Made by a program: the position numbers and the translations under genes. Shown here piece after piece: positions 1-7,119 of a DNA stretch of 36,596 bases. Source of the stretch: Saccharospirillum impatiens DSM 12546. Its GTDB lineage: Bacteria; Pseudomonadota; Gammaproteobacteria; Pseudomonadales; Natronospirillaceae. Each line of letters starts with the position of its first letter. Position 1 is the stretch's first letter. The stretch spans positions 1-36,596 of the forward strand of contig NZ_AUIH01000042.1 of NCBI RefSeq assembly GCF_000423605.1, in the 5' to 3' direction. The notes under the pieces were generated by a model. That model saw only the letters and a program-made list of their open reading frames with translations. It was not told where the DNA came from and did no database searches.

Positions 1-56
1 GCTCAATCGGTGTTGCTGAAAGAGGCTTCCCGTCACCGCTGTGCGGCGAGGGAGGC

Positions 57-86
57 GTATAATAGTCTTTTCTGAGGGAGGGTCAA
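57..86 (-). promoter_or_regulatory. rRNA-operon-type sigma70 promoter
   Basis: Read on the minus strand, a -35 element TTGACC (86-81) is followed after 16 bp by TATTAT (64-59) and then a GC-rich discriminator ACGCCTCC, the arrangement typical of stringently controlled rRNA promoters. Upstream sequence is AT-rich (about 90-135). It points away from tyrS toward the left edge. In Pseudomonas, tyrS is followed by a 16S rRNA operon in the same direction, so this is probably the rrn promoter, with the leader and 16S gene outside the window. The promoter match is seen; the rRNA assignment is inferred. Confidence 0.6.
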
Positions 87-169
87 GAGGTGTTTCAGAT
101 AAAGTTGTACAAACGATGACAGTCGTGCAAAAAACGAGATACTCAGGGTTAATGGTCAAGCCTGAAAGC

Positions 170-244
170 GCTGCTTCTACTGTGTTGCAGGTCGGTACCA
201 CGGTGAACGGGCACTTTTAGCGAACACCTCTATATAGAAGCAGC
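170..244. repeat. 10 bp inverted repeat spaced by 55 nt, between tyrS and the rRNA-type promoter
   Basis: GCTGCTTCTA at 170-179 is the exact reverse complement of TAGAAGCAGC at 235-244. The pair lies just downstream of the tyrS stop on the minus strand. It could form a long hairpin in the tyrS 3' untranslated RNA or serve as a protein site upstream of the rRNA-type promoter. There is no T-tract, so a simple intrinsic terminator is unlikely. Confidence 0.35.
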
Positions 245-259
245 AATACAACCCAGCTC

Positions 260-1453
260 TTACGCCAGGGTGACGCGCGCCAGCTTTTTCTTCCCAGCCT
301 GGACCAGGTAGTCGCCAGCGGGGAGCTTCAGATCGGCCCCAACGACCTCCCAGTCCACCTTCACCCGTCCGTTTTTCAACATATCCCGAGTCTGGGCCGC
401 ATTCGCCGCCAGCCCGGCCCGATTAACAACCGCCGCAATGGGCAACTCGGTCTGATCGTCCAACGCCAGAGTGATCTGCGGCGTGTCGTCAGGAACCTCC
501 CCCTCCTGCACCAGGTTTCCAGCTCCCTTGTGCGCATTGGCAGCGGCCTGCTCCCCGTGAAAGCGAGCAACCAACTCACGGGCGAGCTCAATCTTAATGT
601 CCCGGGGGTTGGCACCTTGTTCAATCTGAGCCTTCAGGGCGTCGATCTGCTCAAGTGTTTTGAATGACAGTAGCTCATACCAGCGCCACATCAGGGAATC
701 CGGTATCGAGACGATTTTCTGGTACATGGCGCCAGGGGCTTCAGTAATGCCGACGTAGTTGCCCAGCGACTTGGACATCTTCTTCTCACCGTCCAACCCT
801 TCCAGCAATGGCGTCATGATCACGACTTGCGGCTCCTGCCCCTCGCTCTTTTGCAGTTCACGACCAACCAGGAGGTTAAACTTCTGGTCGGTCCCGCCCA
901 GCTCTACGTCAGCTTCCAGTGCCACCGAGTCGTAACCCTGGACCAGAGGGTAAAGAAATTCGTGGATGGCGATGGACTCATTGGCCTTGTACCGCTTCTT
1001 AAAATCGTCCCGCTCCAGCATCCGTGCGACACTGTGACGGGCGGCCAGTTTAATCATGCCGGCTGCGCCCAGCTTATTAAACCATTCAGAGTTGAACCGG
1101 ATCTCGGTCTTCTCAGGATCGAGAATCTTGAACACCTGCTCTTTATAGGTTTCAGCGTTCTGGGCAATCTGTTCGGGTGTCAGTGGTGGTCGGGTTGAGT
1201 TCTTGCCAGAGGGATCGCCAATCAGGCCGGTAAAATCACCGATCAAAAAAATGACGGTGTGACCCCGGTCCTGAAACTGCCGCATCTTGTTCATCAGCAC
1301 CGTATGGCCCAGGTGCAAATCAGGTGCTGTGGGGTCGAAACCAGCCTTGATACGCAGTGGACGCCCACTTTCGAGCTTTTTGACCAGTTCTTCTTCGAGC
1401 AGTATCTCTTCCGTACCGCGACGGATTTCTGCCAGTGTCTGCTCCAGGGACAT
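260..1453 (-). CDS. tyrS: Tyrosine--tRNA ligase
   Basis: Cytoplasmic class I aminoacyl-tRNA synthetase that charges tRNA-Tyr with tyrosine using ATP. The 397 aa length fits the shorter bacterial TyrRS subfamily (TyrZ-like). The HIGH-type signature HLGH is at residues 47-50 and the KMSKS loop at about 229-233. A C-terminal S4 RNA-binding domain covers roughly residues 330-395 (KNGRVKVD region), ending in VTLA. The ATG at 1453-1451 is preceded by GAGGA at good spacing. It is divergent from the M23 peptidase gene, an arrangement shared with pseudomonads. A minus-strand TATAAT (1499-1494) probably drives it. Confidence 0.97.
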   Translation of the reverse strand: MSLEQTLAEIRRGTEEILLEEELVKKLESGRPLRIKAGFDPTAPDLHLGHTVLMNKMRQFQDRGHTVIFLIGDFTGLIGDPSGKNSTRPPLTPEQIAQNAETYKEQVFKILDPEKTEIRFNSEWFNKLGAAGMIKLAARHSVARMLERDDFKKRYKANESIAIHEFLYPLVQGYDSVALEADVELGGTDQKFNLLVGRELQKSEGQEPQVVIMTPLLEGLDGEKKMSKSLGNYVGITEAPGAMYQKIVSIPDSLMWRWYELLSFKTLEQIDALKAQIEQGANPRDIKIELARELVARFHGEQAAANAHKGAGNLVQEGEVPDDTPQITLALDDQTELPIAAVVNRAGLAANAAQTRDMLKNGRVKVDWEVVGADLKLPAGDYLVQAGKKKLARVTLA

Positions 1454-1493
1454 GGAGTCTCCTCAAATAAATTTACATATTAATCAGCGACTA

Positions 1494-1545
1494 ATTATAT
1501 CAGTATGTGATATCAGTTAGCACATATGCGTTAGACTGTTAATAT
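1494..1545. promoter_or_regulatory. Divergent promoter region of tyrS and the M23 peptidase gene
   Basis: On the plus strand TTAGCA (1517-1522), a 17 bp spacer and TAATAT (1540-1545) form a plausible sigma70 promoter for the peptidase gene, about 31-55 nt before its possible starts. On the minus strand TATAAT (1499-1494) is a good -10 for tyrS, with only a weak -35. The region is AT-rich and includes the dyad TGATATCA at about 1507-1515. These are pattern matches only. Confidence 0.4.
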
Positions 1546-1582
1546 ACTGCATTAACATCTTCTGCCAACTGACTGTTTTAAC

Positions 1583-2866
1583 ATGGTGATTCATCTGTTT
1601 ACTATAATGAAACGCTTCCCACGCTGGCACGCCATCGGCGTCGCCGCCCTGACCTTTGTCATGCTGTCTGTGGCGATGTGGCCAGCCCCCAGCCAATCGG
1701 TGATTGTCGAGCTGCCACCCCAGGTGGTGATACCGGCACCCAGCCCCGAGGTTCCTCAGGAGCCCGAATTCACCCGGATTGCTGAAGAGGTCCAGCCCGG
1801 CGATACGCTCTCGACCGTCTTTGAGCGTGCCAATGCCGGAGTTCGTGTTCTGTACCGCATGCTGGCCATTGAAGAGATCAGCGACCCTCTGGAGCGCATT
1901 TACCCAGGCCAGTCGTTTGAGTTTGAATTCGACGAAGACAATTTGTTGCGCGGTCTAACCTTTAGTGAGTCCATATTGGTCAAGCACCGCATCAGTCTGA
2001 CCGATGACGGGTTCGATATCGAAAAGATCGTGCGCGAGCCGGAAATTCACACCCGGTTTGCAGAGGCCACCATTGATTCATCGCTGTACCTGTCTGCCAA
2101 GGAAGCTGGTCTCAGCGATAATATGGTCATGCAACTGGCCACCCTGTATGGCTGGGACATCGACTTTGCGCTGGATATTCGGGCGGGTGATACTTTCTCG
2201 CTGATCTATCAGGAAGAGTATCTTGATGGTAAGAAGCTGGGCGATGGCCCCATTCTGGTCGCTCGCTTCGTCAACCAGGGTCGTGAAGTTAATGCGTTGC
2301 GGTACACCGACGAGGGTGGCAGGACCGACTACTACTCGCCCAATGGCGACAGCATGCGCAAAGCCTTTTTGCGCACCCCCATGGACGTCTTTCGGATTTC
2401 CTCTGGCTTTAACCCGAATCGCAGACACCCGGTCCTGAATACCATTCGTGCTCACAAAGGCACCGACTACGCCGCCCCAACCGGAACGCCCATCAAGGTA
2501 ACCGGTGACGGTAAAGTGGTGTCAGCCGGTCGCAATGGCGGCTATGGCAATGTCGTTGTGGTACAGCATGGTGGCGGCATTCGCACGCTCTACGCTCACA
2601 TGAGCCAATTCTCAAACAACGCCCGCACCGGCAACCGGGTCCGCCAGGGGCAGATCATCGGCTATGTCGGCGCCACTGGCCAGGTAACCGGCCCACACCT
2701 GCACTACGAATTCCTGGTCAATGGCGTGCACAAGAACCCGCAAACGGTTGATCTGCCTACCGCGCAGCCGCTGGATCGCCAGTTCCTGCCACAATTCGAA
2801 GACTTTGCATCAAACATGATGGGGCAGTTGCAGGTGTTCGAAGAAACCTACGTCGCGGTAGACTGA
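1583..2866 (+). CDS. M23-family peptidoglycan endopeptidase, MepM-like
   Basis: Probable periplasmic, membrane-anchored zinc endopeptidase acting on peptidoglycan cross-links. An N-terminal membrane segment (about residues 15-32, AALTFVMLSVAMW) is followed by a LysM/OapA-like region (VQPGDTLSTVFERA, about 68-82) and a C-terminal LytM domain. The zinc motifs are HKGTDYAAPTGTP (HxxxD) and HLHYEF (HxH). Length 427 aa suits the MepM/YebA class. A second ATG at 1607 (MKRFPRWHAIG) gives a more typical N-terminus and may be the true start. It is divergent from tyrS and convergent with erpA across a bidirectional terminator. Confidence 0.9.
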   Translation: MVIHLFTIMKRFPRWHAIGVAALTFVMLSVAMWPAPSQSVIVELPPQVVIPAPSPEVPQEPEFTRIAEEVQPGDTLSTVFERANAGVRVLYRMLAIEEISDPLERIYPGQSFEFEFDEDNLLRGLTFSESILVKHRISLTDDGFDIEKIVREPEIHTRFAEATIDSSLYLSAKEAGLSDNMVMQLATLYGWDIDFALDIRAGDTFSLIYQEEYLDGKKLGDGPILVARFVNQGREVNALRYTDEGGRTDYYSPNGDSMRKAFLRTPMDVFRISSGFNPNRRHPVLNTIRAHKGTDYAAPTGTPIKVTGDGKVVSAGRNGGYGNVVVVQHGGGIRTLYAHMSQFSNNARTGNRVRQGQIIGYVGATGQVTGPHLHYEFLVNGVHKNPQTVDLPTAQPLDRQFLPQFEDFASNMMGQLQVFEETYVAVD

Positions 2867-2893
2867 TCCCGGTGGTTGTCAGTCATTACGCAG

Positions 2894-2930
2894 GCATAAA
2901 AAAACCGGGATAATCCCGGTTTTTTTATGC
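2894..2930. terminator. Bidirectional intrinsic terminator
   Basis: The stem AACCGGGA / TCCCGGTT with a TAA loop is flanked by A- and T-tracts on both sides, making a near-perfect palindrome from GCATAAAA to TTTTATGC. It lies between the convergent M23 peptidase gene and erpA and can terminate both. Confidence 0.9.
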
Positions 2931-2958
2931 CCAAACAACAGCCTCAGTATCGCTGTCG

Positions 2959-3309
2959 CTACATGGAAAACGAAGAACCACAACCACAGGTGGTCTCTGC
3001 CGCCGGGTTTTCAATTGAAAACCGGCTACCTTCAAGCCCTTCGGTGTAGTTAACGGTTGAGCCTTGCAGATATTGCACGCTCAGTGAATCTATCAGAAAG
3101 GTACTCCCTCCCTGATTAATCACGGTGTCATCTTCCGCTACATCGTCGTCGAAGGTAAAGCCGTATTGAAACCCGGCACAACCGCCCCCGGTCACAAATA
3201 CGCGCAACATCAGGCGATCGTTACCTTCTTCCTCGACCAACTGCCGAACTTTGTGACCGGCCGCCTCGGTAATCACCAGAGCTTCATGGACGTCTGCATT
3301 CACAGTCAT
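2959..3309 (-). CDS. erpA: Iron-sulfur cluster insertion protein ErpA
   Basis: A-type carrier that delivers Fe-S clusters to apo-proteins such as those of isoprenoid synthesis and respiration. At 116 aa it has the family length. The three cluster-binding cysteines are visible: one in the [11 protein letters not shown] segment (about residue 44) and two in the C-terminal CGCG motif. ATG 3309-3307 is preceded by GGAAA. It lies downstream of the bactofilin gene on the same strand, with a 140 nt gap that may hold its own promoter, and converges on the M23 gene. In Pseudomonas anmK lies between erpA and the peptidase; no anmK is seen here. Confidence 0.95.
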   Translation of the reverse strand: MTVNADVHEALVITEAAGHKVRQLVEEEGNDRLMLRVFVTGGGCAGFQYGFTFDDDVAEDDTVINQGGSTFLIDSLSVQYLQGSTVNYTEGLEGSRFSIENPAAETTCGCGSSFSM

Positions 3310-3449
3310 AGTGTTTCCAAAATCATTGGGCTGCTCTCAGAATTGCCAGGAGATTTGACTCGCCCCTGCCCGCACTGGCAGGCAAGACCCTACAGTGATA
3401 GGGGCGAACAACGCCGGATTCAAGGACCCGCTTCCGGATCCCTGCGATA

Positions 3450-3905
3450 TCAGGACGATTTGTTGACTGGCTTGCCGGCATCGAGCATGGGTGCCTCGGT
3501 AACGGGCTTTGCATCAACAGGTTCAGGTTTGCTGACCTTTTTGCCCTTCTCGGCAGCCACATGCAACAGTTTGCCGTTGACCTTGGCACCCATCACCATT
3601 TCCATCATGACATAGTGCACATCGCCGGTGACCACGGCTTTCTTGGCCAGCTCTATGTGCTCGGAGGAATACACGTCGCCTTTCACTTCACCGTTGATGA
3701 CAATGTTTGGCGCACGTATCTCACCTTCCACATAGCCTTTATCACTGATGCGCACAGCCGCACCACTGTCCGGATCGGCCAGGATGTTGCCTTTGATACG
3801 ACCGTCGACGTGCAAGCCGCCTGACACCCGGATATCGCCGCTGATCTCGGCCTTTACTGATATAAGCGTTACGTCATTAGCCACGGTTTGTTTACTGCCC
3901 CACAT
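3450..3905 (-). CDS. Bactofilin (polymer-forming cytoskeletal protein)
   Basis: Bactofilins self-assemble into filaments that scaffold cell-wall enzymes and shape. The start at 3905 (MWGSKQTV, 151 aa) is preferred over the longer frame because GGAG lies upstream and the family begins just before the domain. The repeated short turns (GDIRVSGGLHVDGRIKGNI, then GEIRAPNIVINGEVKGDVYS and on) are typical of the right-handed beta-helix (DUF583). The C-terminus, rich in Lys, Pro and Ala, is likely disordered. The start overlaps the preceding coiled-coil gene by 14 nt, so the two are probably coupled. Confidence 0.92.
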   Translation of the reverse strand: MWGSKQTVANDVTLISVKAEISGDIRVSGGLHVDGRIKGNILADPDSGAAVRISDKGYVEGEIRAPNIVINGEVKGDVYSSEHIELAKKAVVTGDVHYVMMEMVMGAKVNGKLLHVAAEKGKKVSKPEPVDAKPVTEAPMLDAGKPVNKSS

Positions 3906-4650
3906 TGTTTCCGTTCTCCAAATCCAACCAACTGTAGGCGGCTTCAACCCGGGCGGCGCGGTCGCCGACGGCTTGAGCAATCACCTGTATCTGGTCGGGT
4001 ATGAACCCTTCTGGCAACACCAGGTCGCCCTTGATATCCTGAAAATAGCGATAACGGAATCGAATATCCACGTCATCCACCGCTTCGGACACATCTTTTA
4101 AAGGCAGCGCTACGCGCTCCCCGCCTTGTGTCCCTACGATATTGACACCTACAAACCCTTGCAGATATTGAGAATTGTTACCCGCCTGGGTCAGCATCAG
4201 GCTGTACCGATAGCGGTCGCTTGAACTGGTCGGCTCCAGCGTGACTTCCTGAATACGCAGCCCTTCGTTATCAAGAGACGGGGACATGATCCCCTGGTAA
4301 AGGGCGACCTCCTCTTCGAGCTCAGCAATCCGTCCGCTCAGCTCCAACTGCGTCTGCCGGGCGTTTTCGTTGGCCTGGCGGTCGACTTCCGAGCCGCGCT
4401 CAAGTTGAGCCACACGCAAACGCAGTGCTTCCTGCCGTTGCTCGGCCTCACGTACATTGAGGCGCAACTCGGCACGTTGGTTCAGAAGCGTCTCATACTG
4501 ACTGCCACCTGACTGAAAACCATACAGATAGGCAGCGTAGACTGCCAGGGCAATGATCACAATTCCAACAATCCGACCCAGCCAGCGTCGCCACGGCCGA
4601 TACGGAACCACAACCATCTGCCGTACGGGTGCTACTTTTACTTTCGCCAT
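3892..4650 (-). CDS. Coiled-coil inner-membrane protein, DUF6776-like
   Basis: Function unknown. The start MAKVKVAPVR at 4650 is chosen because GGAG lies 5 nt upstream; the frame stays open 30 codons further without support. One membrane segment (about residues 25-45, IVGIVIIALAVYAAYLYGF) is followed by a heptad-rich coiled coil (about 50-110) and a periplasmic beta-rich domain. I recall DUF6776 proteins beside bactofilin and erpA in marine gammaproteobacteria, which fits here; the family number is from memory. Overlap with the bactofilin start suggests the two act together, perhaps as a membrane partner for the bactofilin scaffold (inference). Confidence 0.75.
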   Translation of the reverse strand: MAKVKVAPVRQMVVVPYRPWRRWLGRIVGIVIIALAVYAAYLYGFQSGGSQYETLLNQRAELRLNVREAEQRQEALRLRVAQLERGSEVDRQANENARQTQLELSGRIAELEEEVALYQGIMSPSLDNEGLRIQEVTLEPTSSSDRYRYSLMLTQAGNNSQYLQGFVGVNIVGTQGGERVALPLKDVSEAVDDVDIRFRYRYFQDIKGDLVLPEGFIPDQIQVIAQAVGDRAARVEAAYSWLDLENGNNVGQ

Positions 4651-4782
4651 GCCAACTCCGACGGAATAGGGACGCTTGTCAGCAACCGAAAACAGTTCAG
4701 CCCTGACTGCAGTCTTTCCAGCCGCCCAATCGGCATTCAAGAACCAGTCGGGGGATGAATCACTGCAACGCCATGACCGCCT

Positions 4783-6543
4783 ATGATAAGGTCGCAGCCA
4801 ATTCGGTTACAAGCCAATCTGCCTATGCCTTTACCTCCGATCAGTCAGTGGCGCCGTTTACTCGGCAAACCGGACGGATTGTTGTCGCTGATCATTCTCG
4901 GCTGTATTACTGGCATTGCCACGAGTCTGGTGATGGCGGTTTTCATGCTGGGGCTGGATCTGATACTGCAGCAACTGAACGGCACCAATCGGGACGACTT
5001 CGAATCGCTCTCAGCCCCAACCCGCTTCCTGTTGCCCATTGCCGGGAGTCTGGCCCTCATTCTGTTGTTCCGGTTTACGCCAACTCACAGCCACTCCGTA
5101 GGCATAACGCACGTGCTGGACCGGCTGCAGCGCGGCCGCAGCCGCCTACCCGGCAGCAATGCCCTGTTTCAGTTCTTCGCAGCGCTCATATCGCTGGGGT
5201 CAGGTCACAGCGTCGGCCAGGAAGGCCCGGCCGTGCATATGGGTGCCGGTATCGCCAATCAACTGGGGCAAACCGCCAACCGAGTCCCCAGTCAGTTGAG
5301 ATTGCTGATTGGGTGTGGCACCGCTGCGGCCATCTCATCGGCCTTCGATACCCCGCTGGCGGGCGTGCTCTTTGCCATGGAAGTCATTCTTATGGAGTAT
5401 AGCCTGCTGGGTTTTACCCCCATCATTGCTGCCTCAGTGACCTCGGCCGCCATGACCCGCTTTCTGTTCGGTGAACACCCGGCCTTTGTCACTGACCTGA
5501 CCTATCAGGGCAACCTCACCGATCTGCCGTTCCTGCTGGTCGCTGGTTTGCTTGTCGGTTTGCTCGCGGCGGGCTTTAACCGAAGCGTCCGGCTGTTCAT
5601 GCAATTGCGAATTCATCAACGCCCGGCCCGCTTACTGCTTGCAGGCCTGATCACCGGTGCACTGGCGCTGGGGGTGCCCGAGGTGCTGGGCCTGGGGCAC
5701 GACACCATCAACCAGGCCATCAACGGAGAACTGGTCTGGTCAGTCCTGCTGCTGGTGCTGATGGCCAAATTTGTAGCCACTTCGGCGGCGGTAGGCCTGG
5801 GTGTACCAGCAGGCCTGATCGGCCCTACCCTGCTGATCGGTGCCAGTGCCGGCGGGCTAATGGGCAGTCTGCTGCCTGGCGACGGCAGCCCGGCGTTTTA
5901 CGCGCTGTTGGGTATGGCTGCGATGATGAGCGCGGTGCTGCATGCGCCGCTGGCCGCATTGATCGCCGTGCTGGAACTCTCACTGAACGCCCATGCTGTG
6001 TTCCCGGCGATGATTGTGGTACTGGGTGCCAACCTGGTCTGCCAGCACGGCCTGCGCATTCCCTCCATTTACCACAGTTTGCTGGCGTTCAAAGGGCTGA
6101 CGATTGAGACGAACCCGGTGCGAACGGCCCTGGCCCAGCGCAGCTTGTCGGAACTGGCGACCGGACAGTTTACCCGCCTCGATCTTACCCAAAACGACGA
6201 TCAGGCCATGCGTACCGTCAAGGAAGCCCAGCGTTGGGTGGTGCTGCAACTGTCTGATGCCAACTACCTGATCGACAAGACACCCCTGAGCCAGGCGGTG
6301 CAGGACTGGGTTCAACTGCCGGTAGAATCTCGCCCAATGCTTGCAGACGCTTTAAAGGCTGTGATTCCGCCTTTCAGTCGTCTGATCAGCGTCGACCAGG
6401 ACATCAACCTGCTGGAAGCAGTTCGTTTGCTGCAACGTGAAGACACCGCTGGCTTTTTGTATGCACCGGATACCGCCGGGACCGCTCTGATCACCCGGGC
6501 GCAACTGGCGACAGTTCTAACCACCGAAGGAGACCTTCGCTGA
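4783..6543 (+). CDS. CLC-family chloride channel or Cl-/H+ antiporter
   Basis: Polytopic inner-membrane chloride transport protein, 586 aa. The anion-path motifs are present: a serine in the HSVG segment replacing the usual GSGIP, the gating glutamate in GQEGPAVHMG, GLIGPTLLIGA, and a tyrosine in IPSIYHSLL. At the position of the E. coli ClcA internal proton glutamate (E203) it has valine (LFAMEV). After the membrane domain, about 160 residues look like a divergent CBS-type cytoplasmic domain. ATG 4783 has no clear Shine-Dalgarno; ATG 4825 (MPLPPIS) is an alternative start. The TGA overlaps the hemJ start (TGATG). Confidence 0.88.
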   Translation: MIRSQPIRLQANLPMPLPPISQWRRLLGKPDGLLSLIILGCITGIATSLVMAVFMLGLDLILQQLNGTNRDDFESLSAPTRFLLPIAGSLALILLFRFTPTHSHSVGITHVLDRLQRGRSRLPGSNALFQFFAALISLGSGHSVGQEGPAVHMGAGIANQLGQTANRVPSQLRLLIGCGTAAAISSAFDTPLAGVLFAMEVILMEYSLLGFTPIIAASVTSAAMTRFLFGEHPAFVTDLTYQGNLTDLPFLLVAGLLVGLLAAGFNRSVRLFMQLRIHQRPARLLLAGLITGALALGVPEVLGLGHDTINQAINGELVWSVLLLVLMAKFVATSAAVGLGVPAGLIGPTLLIGASAGGLMGSLLPGDGSPAFYALLGMAAMMSAVLHAPLAALIAVLELSLNAHAVFPAMIVVLGANLVCQHGLRIPSIYHSLLAFKGLTIETNPVRTALAQRSLSELATGQFTRLDLTQNDDQAMRTVKEAQRWVVLQLSDANYLIDKTPLSQAVQDWVQLPVESRPMLADALKAVIPPFSRLISVDQDINLLEAVRLLQREDTAGFLYAPDTAGTALITRAQLATVLTTEGDLR

Positions 6544-6968
6544 TGCTCTACCTATGGCTCAAAGCCTTTCATATCATTGCGGTTATCACCTGGTTTGCCG
6601 CCCTGTTCTATCTGCCACGACTGTTCGTGTACCACGCTATGGCCGACGATTCAGTCAGCAAAGAGCGGTTCAAGATCATGGAGCGCAAGCTCTACCGGGG
6701 CATCATGACACCCAGCATGGTAGTCACGGTGACGCTGGGTATCGCCATGCTGGTGGTCAACCCGGCCTGGCTATCAATGGGGTGGATGCACGCCAAACTG
6801 TTCCTGGTGGTACTGCTGCTCGGGTACCACCATGCGTGCAGTCGGCTGCTGAAGCGTTTGGCGGCAGACGACAACCGCCACAGTCACACCTGGTATCGCT
6901 GGTTCAATGAGGCCCCGGTATTGGTCCTGGTGGGCATTGTTCTGCTGGTCGTACTCAAGCCGTTCTGA
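6543..6968 (+). CDS. hemJ: Protoporphyrinogen IX oxidase HemJ
   Basis: HemJ is an inner-membrane, heme-dependent oxidase that converts protoporphyrinogen IX to protoporphyrin IX, the penultimate step of heme synthesis. At 141 aa with about four membrane helices it has the family size. The N-terminal FHIIAVITWFA segment carries the conserved histidine, and HAKLFLVV carries the conserved lysine region. ATG overlaps the CLC stop by one base, and AGGAGA precedes it at 6528-6533, so translation is probably coupled. The heme gene hemL is 3 kb downstream, not in the same operon. Confidence 0.9.
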   Translation: MLYLWLKAFHIIAVITWFAALFYLPRLFVYHAMADDSVSKERFKIMERKLYRGIMTPSMVVTVTLGIAMLVVNPAWLSMGWMHAKLFLVVLLLGYHHACSRLLKRLAADDNRHSHTWYRWFNEAPVLVLVGIVLLVVLKPF

Positions 6969-6974
6969 TCAGGC

Positions 6975-7006
6975 AAAAAAAAGACCAACGGCCGCAGGGC
7001 CGTTGG
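6975..7006 (-). terminator. Intrinsic terminator of the MalT-like regulator gene
   Basis: A perfect 9 bp stem, CCAACGGCC (6985-6993) and GGCCGTTGG (6998-7006), with a GCAG loop, is followed on the minus strand by eight T residues (6982-6975). It lies about 115 nt beyond the minus-strand regulator stop. The same hairpin sits just after hemJ but lacks a T-tract on the plus strand. Confidence 0.85.
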
Positions 7007-7119
7007 CCAATAACTACCTATCAACTAGACAATCCCCGGACATTCAATCCAAGGAAGCCTCCAGTCTAGTCATTTCCGTGCCCGGACTCCAGCCCGCAGC
7101 TGCGCTAACTCCATGCCGT

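Noticed and set aside
58-63. Plus-strand TATAAT at the left edge
   Set aside because: It is the overlap of a good minus-strand promoter; no plus-strand -35 fits 17 bp upstream.
4755-5402. 215-codon plus-strand frame at the start of the CLC gene
   Set aside because: Same strand, different frame; rich in Arg/His/Gln and without domain signals, whereas the CLC frame has all family motifs.
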